Part shown: piece after piece, positions 15,009 to 23,315 of the stretch | How positions within the stretch are numbered: the first letter of the stretch is position 1 | How the letters are laid out: each line of letters begins with the position of its first letter | Source of the DNA: Kribbella catacumbae DSM 19601 | Lineage (GTDB): Bacteria; Actinomycetota; Actinomycetes; Propionibacteriales; Kribbellaceae | DNA length: 64,000 nt | Reading direction: 5' to 3' | Assembly: GCF_000372465.1 (NCBI RefSeq) | Contig: NZ_AQUZ01000014.1 | Location: 100,795 to 164,794, forward strand | The notes under the pieces: model-generated | What the model saw: the letters and a program-made list of their open reading frames with translations, nothing else | What the model was told of the DNA's origin: nothing | Database searches by the model: none | Translations under genes and position numbers: made by a program

Positions 15009-15037
15009 AGGTCAGGAAGGTGACCTACAGGTAGGCT
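15009..15037 (+). promoter_or_regulatory. Promoter region of bS22 with inverted repeats
   Basis: AGGTCA-N6-TGACCT (15009-15026) is a perfect inverted repeat and overlaps a second one, CCTACAGGTAGG (15024-15035). TAGGCT (15032-15037) fits a -10 box about 36 bp before the bS22 start. This could be a regulated promoter for bS22 and the epimerase; no regulator is identified. Confidence 0.5.
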
Positions 15038-15072
15038 TTGCCGACGCTCTCTTTAAGTTTGGAAGGTCCACT

Positions 15073-15174
15073 GTGGGTTCCGTTATCAAGAAGCGCCGTA
15101 AGCGTATGGCGAAGAAGAAGCACCGCAAGCTGCTGAAGAAGACGCGGGTGCAGCGCCGCAAGCTCGGCAAGTAA
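15073..15174 (+). CDS. Small ribosomal protein bS22 (AURKAIP1/COX24 type)
   Basis: A 33-residue, extremely basic protein starting with [15 protein letters not shown] followed by KKKHRKLL and ending VQRRKLGK. It matches the mycobacterial Rv0500B product, found as bS22 in the small ribosomal subunit and related to the mitochondrial AURKAIP1/COX24 domain. The start follows GGAAGG by 6 bases. Its place just before a GalE2-like gene is the same as in M. tuberculosis. Confidence 0.93.
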   Translation: MGSVIKKRRKRMAKKKHRKLLKKTRVQRRKLGK

Positions 15175-15239
15175 GCAGTTCCCGTCGCCCTGCACATTAG
15201 GGCGACGTCGTTGGAGTTGCTGTCTGGCTGGGGGTACTC

Positions 15240-16247
15240 GTGGCACAGGTAGTGATGGTTACCGGCGTCTCCCGGGACGCCGGTGCTCGTTGTGCCCGCC
15301 GCCTGGCCGCCGATCCCGGAATAGAGACCGTGATCGGCATCGACGTGGTGCCGCCACGGGCCGAGCTGGGCCGGGTCCGGTTCGTCCGGGCGGACATTCG
15401 TAACCCGGTCATCGCGAAGGTCATCGCCGGTGAGGACGTCGACACTGTCGTCCACACGGGCGTCGTGGCGACCCCTGGCAGCGCCGGTGGCCGCTCGTCG
15501 ATGAAGGAAATCAACGTCATCGGCACCATGCAACTGCTCGCCGCGTGCCAGAAGGCGCCCGGCGTCCGCAAGCTGGTGGTCAAGTCGTCGACCACCGTGT
15601 ACGGCGCGGGTCCGCGCGACCCCGCCATGTTCACCGAGGAGATGGCGCCCCGGGCGATCCATCAGACCGGTTTGAGCAAGGACGCGGTCGAGGTCGAGGG
15701 GTACGTGCGTGGGTTCGCCCGCCGCCGGCCCGATGTCTGCGTCAGCACCCTGCGGATGGCCAACTGGATTGGCCCGCAGACCGACTCCCCGATCACCCGG
15801 TACTTCGCGATGCCGGTGGTGCCGACCGTTTTCGGCTTCGATGCCCGGCTGCAGTTCCTGCACGAGGACGACGGCGTCGAGGCGATCCACCACGCGACGA
15901 TGAACGACCTCCCCGGCACCTTCAACCTGGCCGGCGACGGAGTTCTCTCCCTTTCCCAGGCGATCCGCCGGCTCGGCCGGCCCGCTTTCCGGCTGCCGTC
16001 CTTCACCGCGTCCAGTACTGCGGCAGTCGTCCGCCGGGCGCGGTTGGCTGACTTCTCGCCGGACCAGATCACCTTCCTAACCTACGGCCGCGCGGTGGAC
16101 ACCACCCGGATGCGGACCGAATTCGCATTCGAACCGGCGTACACGACTGCTAGCGCCTTCGACGACTTCCGGGCGCGGCTCGGGACTGGCGCCGTCACGC
16201 AGGCGTCGCGTCTGCTCGGCGCGGGACTGGGGGCATTGCGTGGCTGA
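15240..16247 (+). CDS. NAD-dependent epimerase/dehydratase, GalE2-like
   Basis: An extended SDR of 335 residues. The Rossmann motif is MVTGVSRDAGARCARRLA near the N terminus; the second strand ends in GIDVVPP and the active-site area is VKSSTTVYGAG. The canonical YxxxK is weak, so the catalytic role is uncertain. It is the orthologue by synteny of GalE2/Rv0501, lying between bS22 and a PlsC-like acyltransferase. The GTG start at 15240 follows a GGGGG stretch. The stop overlaps the next gene's start by 8 bp, implying coupled translation. Confidence 0.85.
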   Translation: MAQVVMVTGVSRDAGARCARRLAADPGIETVIGIDVVPPRAELGRVRFVRADIRNPVIAKVIAGEDVDTVVHTGVVATPGSAGGRSSMKEINVIGTMQLLAACQKAPGVRKLVVKSSTTVYGAGPRDPAMFTEEMAPRAIHQTGLSKDAVEVEGYVRGFARRRPDVCVSTLRMANWIGPQTDSPITRYFAMPVVPTVFGFDARLQFLHEDDGVEAIHHATMNDLPGTFNLAGDGVLSLSQAIRRLGRPAFRLPSFTASSTAAVVRRARLADFSPDQITFLTYGRAVDTTRMRTEFAFEPAYTTASAFDDFRARLGTGAVTQASRLLGAGLGALRG

Positions 16248-17541
16248 CGCCGACGTCATCCCGATCGGTTCGGGTGGACGCCCGGGCCGCGGCAGCGGAC
16301 GCCGTACGACGCCATCGGCCGCCGCACGCGCCCTCGCCGGGCCGGAAGCAGCCAAGAACAGGGCAGAGCGAGCCCGCGCGACCCAAGCCCGCGCCGCCAA
16401 GAACGGTGCCGCCCCACGGGCGGACGACGCAGAGGCCGGCGCAGGCAAGGCGAAGAGCCGCGGCAAGGGCAGGGCCAGCGAGGCTCCGGCGGGGAAGACC
16501 CGTGGAGGCAAGTCGGCGCAGGCTCCCCGGTCTGGCGACGGCTCGGCCGAGTCACCGACAGGCGGCGCCCCGAGCCAGCTCGCCCCGGACCTCGGTGGGC
16601 TGAGTAGTGTCCCCGACGCCGGAGGGCCTAGTGGTGTTGAGGTTGGTGAAACTGCCTCGGGGCGGGACTTTGCGGCGTTCGAGAAGATTGTGCGGGAGAC
16701 GCTCGGTGCCGACGGGGAGCAGAAGGTTGCTGAGTTTCTGGCGTTCCTGCGTCGCCGGCTGACGGGGGAGTATGAGGTCGACGAGTTCGGCTATGACTCC
16801 GACCTCACGGATCAGGTGCTGTTGTCGCTGCTGCGGCCGCTCGCGGAGAAGTGGTTCCGGGTCGAGGTCCGCGGCGTCGAGAACATCCCCGACACCGGCA
16901 GCGCGCTGATCGTCGCGAACCACTCCGGCACGATGCCGCTCGACGGGCTGATCACCCAGCTGATCATCGCGGACCACACGAACCGGCCGCTGCGCACACT
17001 CGCGGCAGACCTGGTGTTCAAGACGCCCTTCGTCGGCGAACTGGCCCGCAAGGGTGGCGCGACCCTGGCCAGCAACGACGACGCCGAACGCCTGCTCCGC
17101 CAGGGCAACCTGGTCGGCGTCTGGCCGGAAGGGTTCAAGGGACTCGGCAAGCCGTTCAGCGAGCGGTACAAGCTGCAGCGGTTCGGCCGGGGCGGATTCG
17201 TCAGCGCGGCCATGCGGACCGGCGTACCGATCGTGCCGTGCTCGATCGTCGGCGCCGAGGAGATCTACCCACTCGTCGGCAACATGGCGTCACTCGCCCG
17301 GCTGGTCGGCGTGCCGTACATCCCGGTCACTCCGTTCTTCCCGCTGCTCGGCCCGCTCGGGCTGATCCCGCTCCCGTCGAAGTGGCTGATCGAGTTCGGC
17401 GAACCGATCCGCACCGACGACTTCCCCGAAGGCGCCGCGGACGACCCGATGCTGGTCTTCAACGTCACCGACCAGGTCCGCGAAACCATCCAGCAAACCC
17501 TCTACACCCTCCTCATGCAACGCCGCAGCGTCTTCTTCTGA
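16240..17541 (+). CDS. PlsC-type glycerophosphate acyltransferase (Rv0502-like)
   Basis: A 433-residue protein in two parts. Residues 1-135 are a disordered Ala/Arg/Gly/Lys-rich region likely to be cytoplasmic. From about 215 the acyltransferase domain shows IVANHSGTMPLDG (H and D of the catalytic motif), ATLASNDDAERLL, VGVWPEGFKGLGK and VPIVPCSIVGAEE, all standard PlsC blocks. It would transfer an acyl chain to a glycerolipid at the membrane face. It overlaps the epimerase and matches Rv0502 by position. Confidence 0.88.
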   Translation: MADADVIPIGSGGRPGRGSGRRTTPSAAARALAGPEAAKNRAERARATQARAAKNGAAPRADDAEAGAGKAKSRGKGRASEAPAGKTRGGKSAQAPRSGDGSAESPTGGAPSQLAPDLGGLSSVPDAGGPSGVEVGETASGRDFAAFEKIVRETLGADGEQKVAEFLAFLRRRLTGEYEVDEFGYDSDLTDQVLLSLLRPLAEKWFRVEVRGVENIPDTGSALIVANHSGTMPLDGLITQLIIADHTNRPLRTLAADLVFKTPFVGELARKGGATLASNDDAERLLRQGNLVGVWPEGFKGLGKPFSERYKLQRFGRGGFVSAAMRTGVPIVPCSIVGAEEIYPLVGNMASLARLVGVPYIPVTPFFPLLGPLGLIPLPSKWLIEFGEPIRTDDFPEGAADDPMLVFNVTDQVRETIQQTLYTLLMQRRSVFF

Positions 17542-17609
17542 CCCCACCCCACCGCGCGCCGGCGCCAATCTCCCTCGGCCGTTCGCCGCAAGGCGACCTT
17601 GAGCACCGA

Positions 17610-18051
17610 GAAGGCACCTACCCGACAGTAGAACGCCTAGCCGGTGCCCAAAGTGGATTGGGGGGCGGGCAGCGGGCCGCCGCACGGGCGCGGGCAGCGG
17701 GGCGCGTGCCGGTACGCCGTACCCGGGTGAGATCGGCGAGCACGTGCCGGTACGCCGTACGCGGGGGTAAGACAACGTGCCCGGCGCCCGCCAGATCGCC
17801 GGCAGGCGGGCCGCGCACCGCATGCGGGATGGGTTGGTGGGGCGCGTGCCGGTACGCCGTACCGGGGTGAGATCGGCGAGCACGTGCCGATACGACGTAC
17901 GCGGCGGGCCGCGTCGGCACGACGTACCGGGCGAGGTAGGTGGACCGCATGCCGGTACCGCGCGCGGCGCGAGGCGCCGATGCTGGCCCAACCCCATCCA
18001 CTCTGTGCACGGGGAAGGCACCTACCCGACAGTAGAACGCCTAGCCGGTGC
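17610..18051. repeat. Non-coding repeat block flanked by 38-bp direct repeats
   Basis: The 38-bp segments 17610-17647 and 18014-18051 are identical and in the same orientation, 404 bp apart. Between them a 64-bp unit (17701-17764) recurs 140 bp later (17841-17904) with few changes, each holding two GTGCCGGTACGCCGTAC-like words; further degraded copies follow at about 17914 and 17949. The palindromic word GTACGCCGTAC is the common core. No protein frame is convincing from 17542 to 18152, so this is the only content of that gap. Confidence 0.85.
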
Positions 18052-18152
18052 ACAAGGTGGAGGAAGGGCGCGACCTTGGGCACCGGTTGGGCGGGGTCCG
18101 GCCGGGTTCGTGGCTGGCGGGTGCTCAAAGTGCGGGGTAAGGGGATCGCGAA

Positions 18153-18188
18153 AAGGGCCCGGGCTCCCGTGAGGGAGGCCGGGCCCTT
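18153..18188 (-). terminator. Terminator of the sigma/anti-sigma operon
   Basis: The stem AAGGGCCCGG (18153-18162 with 18179-18188) continues inward as CTCCC/GGGAG and ends on the minus strand with TTTTCG. It lies 13 bp past the stop of the anti-sigma-like gene. Confidence 0.85.
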
Positions 18189-18201
18189 CGCAATGGGGTG
18201 C

Positions 18202-19407
18202 TTACTTCCAGGGTGGGAGGAGCGTTTGGATCACGCCTGGGAGGTTGATCGTCGGCAGCGGCAGGCTCAAGCTCGGGAATGGCCAGGGCCAGCTCGGGGT
18301 GCCGGGGGTTGGCAGAGTCGGGACGGCTGGTCCCGCCGGTGTCGTGGTCGGCTTGCTCGACGATGGCGGGGGTGGCGTCTTCAGGTCGGTCGGCTTGGAG
18401 GGGTTCGGCTCCTGGACGATGGTGGTGTCCACCGTCTGGGGCGGCGTCTCGACCACCGTGCTCGGCTTGGTCGATGGGGCCTTCGTCGGCTTCTTGGTCG
18501 GGGCCGTCTCCGCCTTGATCGGCGTGGTGGGCTCGGTGCCGGGGTTGATCGCCGGTGGCGGGCCCGCGTTCTTGGCCGGTTTGGGCTTCTCGCACTTCGG
18601 GCAGGCTGCAGCGGCCTGCTGAGCCATCTCCTCGATCGTCGACAGGGCCTCGACTGCGGCCTTGAGCGATTCGGGCGGCAGCTTCGGGGCGAGCTCACCA
18701 ATGGCCTGGCGGGCGCTGGTGAGGAACGCGGCGACTGCCGTGATCGAGGCCGGGTCGCCGTCTTGCTGGTACGACGCGACGAGCCTGGTGACACCCTTGC
18801 GGGTCTGGTCGGAGAAATCGGCCAGCGTGCTGTTGATGGTGGCCACGTCGCCACCGTTGTTCACCAGCGCGCGGATCTCGGACAGCCGGGTCTTGGCATG
18901 GTCGAGCTCGCGCCGGCCCCGGGAACCGTCCCCGACGCTGACGTTGGTCGAGACGTTCTCGATGCCGCGCTTCATCCCGTAGAGCGCGTCGCCGGGCATC
19001 GCCTGCTGAGCGGCGGCGGCAGAACCGATGCCACCTCCGAGCAGGACCAGCGCGGCGGTACTGGCCACCAGCCGGATACGCCGGCCGTGACGATGGCGGA
19101 TATCTGTCACGGACGCGTCGTCGTCCTCGCGCGGAGGCGGCTCGTCCGAACTGTCCGGAACACTGGGTACCACGGTCGGAGTCGTGGTCGCGGCGCGTGC
19201 CGCGGCCTGCTCGAGGAGGCGGTGCCTCAGCTCGGCATTGAACTCCGGTCGCGGTGTCACTGCGCCGGCGGTCCTCAGCCGTCCGACCAGCTCCACAGCG
19301 TCCATCAGCTCAGGGTCATCGCTCAGTCGCGAAGAGTGACGGGGCCCGTGATCGACGGCGTGCGCGAAGGTCTCCGCGCGCGCTCGAGCCCTGTGTAGGT
19401 CACTCAT
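18202..19407 (-). CDS. DUF5667 membrane protein, probable RsbN-type anti-sigma factor
   Basis: A 401-residue one-pass membrane protein. Residues 1-105 are a cytoplasmic helical region (ELMDAVELVGRLRTAG, EFNAELRHRLLEQAA), followed by one membrane segment RLVASTAALVLLGGGIG near 112-128. The outside region opens with QQAMPGDALYGMKRGIENV, the start of DUF5667. It ends in a long Pro/Thr/Lys-rich tail with PKCEKPKP. It follows the ECF sigma gene by 107 bp. In Streptomyces the membrane anti-sigma RsbN is encoded beside bldN in the same conserved region, so I infer it binds the sigma factor upstream. Confidence 0.8.
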   Translation of the reverse strand: MSDLHRARARAETFAHAVDHGPRHSSRLSDDPELMDAVELVGRLRTAGAVTPRPEFNAELRHRLLEQAAARAATTTPTVVPSVPDSSDEPPPREDDDASVTDIRHRHGRRIRLVASTAALVLLGGGIGSAAAAQQAMPGDALYGMKRGIENVSTNVSVGDGSRGRRELDHAKTRLSEIRALVNNGGDVATINSTLADFSDQTRKGVTRLVASYQQDGDPASITAVAAFLTSARQAIGELAPKLPPESLKAAVEALSTIEEMAQQAAAACPKCEKPKPAKNAGPPPAINPGTEPTTPIKAETAPTKKPTKAPSTKPSTVVETPPQTVDTTIVQEPNPSKPTDLKTPPPPSSSKPTTTPAGPAVPTLPTPGTPSWPWPFPSLSLPLPTINLPGVIQTLLPPWK

Positions 19408-19514
19408 GAGTTCTCGTTCTCCTCAATGGCCGATCGGGGTCACCGAAAGGTCCTCACACAGGCAAACGAGGAAACTCCCTGACGGGTTACGAAAGACATT
19501 CGTTGTCATCCGCC

Positions 19515-20087
19515 TCATCTCAAGTCCTTGGGGATAACCTTCGCCAAGTGCCGGACGGCCCTCAGTTGCAGTTGCTTGACGGCGCCCTCTGATTTCTCCA
19601 GCGCCTTGGCCGTCTCCGCGATCGACAGACCGGCGAAGAATCGCATCGTCAGGCAGTCGCGCTGCTCTTCCGGCAGCGCGGCCACGGCGTCCCGGAGTAC
19701 TTCGGCGGTGGCCGCGGCCAGCACGTCCACCTCCGGGCCCTCGGTCTGCCGGTCGTGCGTCTCGATCTCGTCGGTGACCACCTCGAGCCGGACCCGGCCC
19801 GACTTGTAGTGGTCGGTGATCAGGTTCCGGGCGATCGTCACCAGCCAGGCGCCGAAATCCCGGCCCTGCCAGCGGAACGAGTCCAGCGCGCGCAGCGCCC
19901 GGACGAACGTCTCACTGGTCAGGTCCTCCGCGAGCGCCGACGACGACACTCGCGCGTAGATGTAGCGATACACGGTCAGCGAGTACTCGTCGTACAGCTC
20001 GCCGAACGCACCGACGTCCCCTGCCTGGGCGCGATCGACGAGCTCTGCGCGTCTCATCCCGTCCGGGCTTGGCTCCGGCGTCGTCAA
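19515..20087 (-). CDS. ECF RNA polymerase sigma factor, BldN-like
   Basis: A 190-residue ECF sigma factor. Region 2 runs AFGELYDEYSLTVYRYIYAR to TFVRALRALDSFRWQG with FGAWLVTIARNLITDHYKS (2.3-2.4). Region 4 is LPEEQRDCLTMRFFAGLSIAE followed by GAVKQLQLRAVRHLA, the promoter -35 reader. The neighbourhood (HAD phosphatase, anti-sigma, glutaredoxin, rex, hem genes) is that of bldN in Streptomyces, which governs development. I chose TTG 20087 because GGGGAG lies 6 bases upstream; the longer frame overlaps the HAD gene. Confidence 0.88.
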   Translation of the reverse strand: MTTPEPSPDGMRRAELVDRAQAGDVGAFGELYDEYSLTVYRYIYARVSSSALAEDLTSETFVRALRALDSFRWQGRDFGAWLVTIARNLITDHYKSGRVRLEVVTDEIETHDRQTEGPEVDVLAAATAEVLRDAVAALPEEQRDCLTMRFFAGLSIAETAKALEKSEGAVKQLQLRAVRHLAKVIPKDLR

Positions 20088-20100
20088 GTTCTCTCCCCGT

Positions 20101-20721
20101 TCAACTGACACGTCTGCGTCTGATACTGCCGCGGATAGCCACAGCGGCTGAGACAGCACCGAGCGTTACGCCTGAAGCACCCGCTGTCAACAGCGCGCGG
20201 CGTGCCGCCTTCCTTCCGGTCCGATAATCACGGACCCGCCAGCCGGCCACTTCGGCGTGCCGGCGCAGCCTGGCATCGGGGTTGATCGCGCAGGGATTGC
20301 CCACCAACCCGAGCATCGGCAGATCGTTGACCGAATCCGAGTAGGCCGCACAAAGGGCCAGGTCAAGCCCCTCGTGCGCAGCCAGTGCGCGGACTGCCTC
20401 CGCCTTCGCCGGGCCATGCAGAATATCGCCCACCAAGTGACCTGTATAGACGCCGTCACGCGATTCTGCAATCGTTCCCAGTGCACCGGTCAGACCGAGC
20501 CGGCGGGCCAGCAACCTGGCCACCTCGACCGGCGCGGCGGTCACCAGCCAGACCCGCTCACCGGCGTCCAGGTGCTGCTGCGTGTTGTCCACGTCGAAGA
20601 ACGCGGCGGCGTGGGTCACCGGCGGTGTCTGCAGCGCCGCCTCGAGCTCGGCTGCGGCCGCACTGGCCTCACCGGCCAGCACCGACCGGGCGCGCAGATC
20701 ACGCGTCGTTGGTCGAGTCAC
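20101..20721 (-). CDS. HAD-IB family phosphatase (SerB1-like) with internal deletion
   Basis: A HAD hydrolase like Rv0505c by synteny, first gene of the sigma operon. The nucleophile loop FFDVDNT is present, but it is followed at once by [19 protein letters not shown], which in relatives comes about 75 residues later. The cap region is thus missing in frame. The rest is intact: the [13 protein letters not shown] lysine and [13 protein letters not shown] acid motif, then a C-terminal hydrophobic basic tail. Total 206 residues against about 280 for the family. It may be inactive or of changed specificity. Start at ATG 20721. Confidence 0.8.
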   Translation of the reverse strand: MTRPTTRDLRARSVLAGEASAAAAELEAALQTPPVTHAAAFFDVDNTQQHLDAGERVWLVTAAPVEVARLLARRLGLTGALGTIAESRDGVYTGHLVGDILHGPAKAEAVRALAAHEGLDLALCAAYSDSVNDLPMLGLVGNPCAINPDARLRRHAEVAGWRVRDYRTGRKAARRALLTAGASGVTLGAVSAAVAIRGSIRRRRVS

Positions 20722-20757
20722 AGGATGACCCTAGCGGTGTCGTGACAGACTCGCCTG

Positions 20758-22206
20758 GTGAACTTCAACTTCGCGGATGTTCTTCGTGACACAGCGCAAC
20801 GTCACGGCGAACGTCCGGCGCTGGTCGACGGGGACCGGCGGCTGACCTGGAGCCAGCTCGACGCGGCCGTTGACGCGGCTGCCCGCGGGTACTCGGCGGC
20901 GGGTCTGGTGCCGGGGTACCGGGTGGTGCTGCTGATGGCGAACAGCGTCGAGTTCGTCACCTCCTACCTGGGATGTCTTCGCGCCGGGCTGGTCGCCGTA
21001 CCGCTGAACACCGGCCTCACCAAGCCCGAGATCGGTACCGTGATCGCGCACTCCGGAGCCCGCCTCGCGGTCGCCGACGGGGACCTCGCGGACCGGGTCG
21101 AGGGGATCAGAGTGGTCTGGCCCGGCGAGCTCACCGGTGACGCTCCGCTTACGCCACAGACCGACCCTGAGGCACTCGCCGTCCTGCTCTACACGTCCGG
21201 TACGAGCGGCGATCCGCGCGCGGCGATGCTGACCCACCGGGCCCTCGGCGCCAATGTGCGGAACCTGGCCGACCTCGGCGAGGACCGGATGGGCCCGGAC
21301 GACGTCGTGCTCGCCGTCCTGCCGATGTTCCACGCCTTCGGCCTGAACGCGGTCCTCGGCTGGGCCGTCGCGACCGGCGCGGCGCTCGTCATCGACCGGC
21401 GGTTCGACTCCACCGGCACGATCGACCTGGTCCGCCAGTACGGCGTAACGCGGCTGCCGCTCGCACCGCCGGCGCTGACCGCGTTCATCGCCCGGCCGGA
21501 CCTTAAGGAAGCGCTGCAGACGGTCAAGGTCGTACTCACCGGCGCGTCGACCCTGGATCGCGCGCTCGCGGACCGGTTCGAGCAGGCCAGCGGACTGTTC
21601 GTGCACCAGGGCTACGGGCTGACCGAGGCCTCGCCCGGCGTCACCACCACGCTCGGCGAGCACGATCCGAAGCCGGGCTCCGTCGGCCGGGCGCTGCCAG
21701 GCGTGGAGCTGCGGATCGCCGACGAGCTGGGTGAGGACGTCGAGGGCGACGACCCGGGCGAGATCCTGATCCGCGGCCGCAACCTGTTCTCCGGCTACTG
21801 GCCGGACGGCGTGGACGGCCCGGACGACGAGGGCTGGTACCGCACCGGCGATGTCGGCTTCCTCGATGCCGATGGCGACCTGTTCCTGGTCGACCGGCTC
21901 CGCGAGCTGATCATCGTGTCCGGGTTCAACGTGTTCCCGAGCGAGGTCGAGGAGGTCCTCGTCCAGGCTCCGGGGGTGCGGGAGGCGGCAGTGATCGGCG
22001 TACCGTCCGAGGAGACCGGCGAGGCGGTGAAGGCGTTCGTCGTACCGCAGACGGGGTCGGCGCCTGATCCGGCCGAGGTTCGCGAGTACGCCGAGACGCG
22101 GCTGGCGCGGTTCAAGTGCCCGGTCGAGATCGAGGTGGTGGACCACCTGCCGCACTCGGTCACCGGCAAGGTCGCCAAGGGCCGGCTGCGTGAGGCGGAC
22201 AAGTGA
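20758..22206 (+). CDS. Acyl-CoA synthetase / AMP-dependent ligase (FadD-like)
   Basis: An ANL-superfamily adenylate-forming enzyme of 482 residues. In order: LLYTSGTSGDPRAAMLTH (P-loop), PMFHAFG, GYGLTEASP, YRTGDVGFLD, DRLRELIIVSGFNVFPSE and the C-terminal catalytic Lys in SVTGKVAKG. It would activate a fatty or other carboxylic acid as acyl-AMP and pass it to CoA. The GTG start at 20758 is followed by normal family sequence. It is divergent from the HAD gene (36-bp gap) and overlaps the glutaredoxin gene by 4 bp. Confidence 0.9.
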   Translation: MNFNFADVLRDTAQRHGERPALVDGDRRLTWSQLDAAVDAAARGYSAAGLVPGYRVVLLMANSVEFVTSYLGCLRAGLVAVPLNTGLTKPEIGTVIAHSGARLAVADGDLADRVEGIRVVWPGELTGDAPLTPQTDPEALAVLLYTSGTSGDPRAAMLTHRALGANVRNLADLGEDRMGPDDVVLAVLPMFHAFGLNAVLGWAVATGAALVIDRRFDSTGTIDLVRQYGVTRLPLAPPALTAFIARPDLKEALQTVKVVLTGASTLDRALADRFEQASGLFVHQGYGLTEASPGVTTTLGEHDPKPGSVGRALPGVELRIADELGEDVEGDDPGEILIRGRNLFSGYWPDGVDGPDDEGWYRTGDVGFLDADGDLFLVDRLRELIIVSGFNVFPSEVEEVLVQAPGVREAAVIGVPSEETGEAVKAFVVPQTGSAPDPAEVREYAETRLARFKCPVEIEVVDHLPHSVTGKVAKGRLREADK

Positions 22207-22442
22207 GCGACAGGGTCACTCTCTACGGCAAACCGGGCTGTCATCTCTGCGACGACGCCCGGGTGATCGTGGCGCAGGTCTGCGCCGAGCTCGGGGTCGG
22301 CTGGAACGAGATCGACATCACCCAGGACGAGCAGCTCTTCAAGGAGTACGGCGAACAGATCCCGGTCACCTTCGTGGACGGCCGCCAGCACGACTTCTGG
22401 CGGGTGGACCCGGTCAGGCTCAGGAAGGCCTTGACAACTTAG
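22203..22442 (+). CDS. Glutaredoxin-like thiol protein
   Basis: A 79-residue thioredoxin-fold protein with the redox centre KPGCHLCDDA near the N terminus, EYGEQIPVTFVDG giving the cis-Pro loop, and a final WRVDPVRLRKAL helix. The GTG start overlaps the stop of the acyl-CoA synthetase. By position it matches Rv0508, upstream of the haem genes. Confidence 0.9.
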   Translation: MSDRVTLYGKPGCHLCDDARVIVAQVCAELGVGWNEIDITQDEQLFKEYGEQIPVTFVDGRQHDFWRVDPVRLRKALTT

Positions 22443-22472
22443 TGCCATCCGTCACGGACAAGCTTCTCGATT

Positions 22473-22490
22473 TTGTTCTCACGTTCACAA
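22473..22490 (+). promoter_or_regulatory. Rex operator (ROP) before rex-hem operon
   Basis: TTGTTCTCACGTTCACAA carries one perfect half-site GTTCACAA and a weaker partner. Compared with the Streptomyces ROP TGTGAACGCGTTCACA it matches at 12 of 16 positions. It lies 67 bp before rex, so Rex probably represses its own operon when NADH is low. Confidence 0.7.
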
Positions 22491-22556
22491 GCTCCTAGAG
22501 TGGGGTAGTCGCCAGCCGTGAGGCGGTGACTCGCGAACCACCTTTCCAGGAGAATT

Positions 22557-23315
22557 GTGACGCCTGCCCGCAGCCGTCGCCCCGGCGCGCCGACGAGAAC
22601 CGAACGCGGCATTCCCGAGGCCACTGTCGCGCGCTTGCCGGTGTATCTGCGGGCGCTGACCGCCTTGTCGGACAGTGGCATCGCCACCGCGTCGAGCGAG
22701 GATCTCGCGACCGCGGCCGGCGTCAACTCGGCCAAGCTCCGCAAGGACCTGTCGTATCTGGGCTCCTACGGCACCCGCGGCGTCGGCTACGACGTGGAGT
22801 ACCTGCGCTACCAGATCGCCCGCGAGATCGGCGTCACCCAGGACTGGGCCGTCGTCATCGTCGGGATCGGAAACCTGGGGCACGCGCTGGCCAACTACTC
22901 CGGCTTCGGCACCCGCGGCTTCCGGATCGTCGCCCTGCTGGACGCCGACCCGACGCTGGTCGGCGAGCGGATCGGCGACATGGTCGTCCGCGACTTCGCC
23001 GAGCTCGAGGAGATCGTCGCCGCGGACCGGGTCTCGATCGGCGTCATCACCACGCCCGCCGGGCCGGCCCAGGAGGTCTGCGACCGGCTTGTATCAGCCG
23101 GGGTGACGAGCATCCTCAACTTCGCACCGGTAGTGCTGTCCGTGCCCGACGGTGTCGACATCCGCAAGGTGGACCTCTCGATCGAGTTGCAGATCCTGGC
23201 GTACCACGAACAACGAAAGTCCGGAGAGGCGGCGCTCCCCGAGGTGCCCGAACTGCCAGCGATGAACGGCGTCGTCCCCGACCTGCCCAGCGTGGGTGGA
23301 GGTGTGGGCGCATGA
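22557..23315 (+). CDS. rex: Redox-sensing transcriptional repressor Rex
   Basis: A 252-residue NADH-sensing repressor. The N-terminal winged helix includes SSEDLATAAGVNSAKLRKDL and SYLGSYGTRGVGYDVEYL. The Rossmann domain begins VVIVGIGNLGHALANY and the domain-swapped C-terminal helix is LSIELQILAYHEQRKS. Rex binds DNA when NADH is low relative to NAD and lets go as NADH rises. The GTG at 22557 follows CCAGGAG by 6 bases. It is first in the rex-hemA-hemC-hemD-hemB operon, the arrangement known in Streptomyces. Confidence 0.96.
   Translation: MTPARSRRPGAPTRTERGIPEATVARLPVYLRALTALSDSGIATASSEDLATAAGVNSAKLRKDLSYLGSYGTRGVGYDVEYLRYQIAREIGVTQDWAVVIVGIGNLGHALANYSGFGTRGFRIVALLDADPTLVGERIGDMVVRDFAELEEIVAADRVSIGVITTPAGPAQEVCDRLVSAGVTSILNFAPVVLSVPDGVDIRKVDLSIELQILAYHEQRKSGEAALPEVPELPAMNGVVPDLPSVGGGVGA

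Noticed and set aside
17701..17910. CRISPR-like array from repeated GTGCCGGTACGCCGTAC
   Set aside because: Repeat units are too few, differ in spacing and sequence, contain no uniform spacers, and no cas gene is present.
22526..23311. A 5' extension making hemA a 692-residue protein
   Set aside because: This part is a frame shadow of rex; hemA homology starts at ATG 23312, which overlaps the rex stop.
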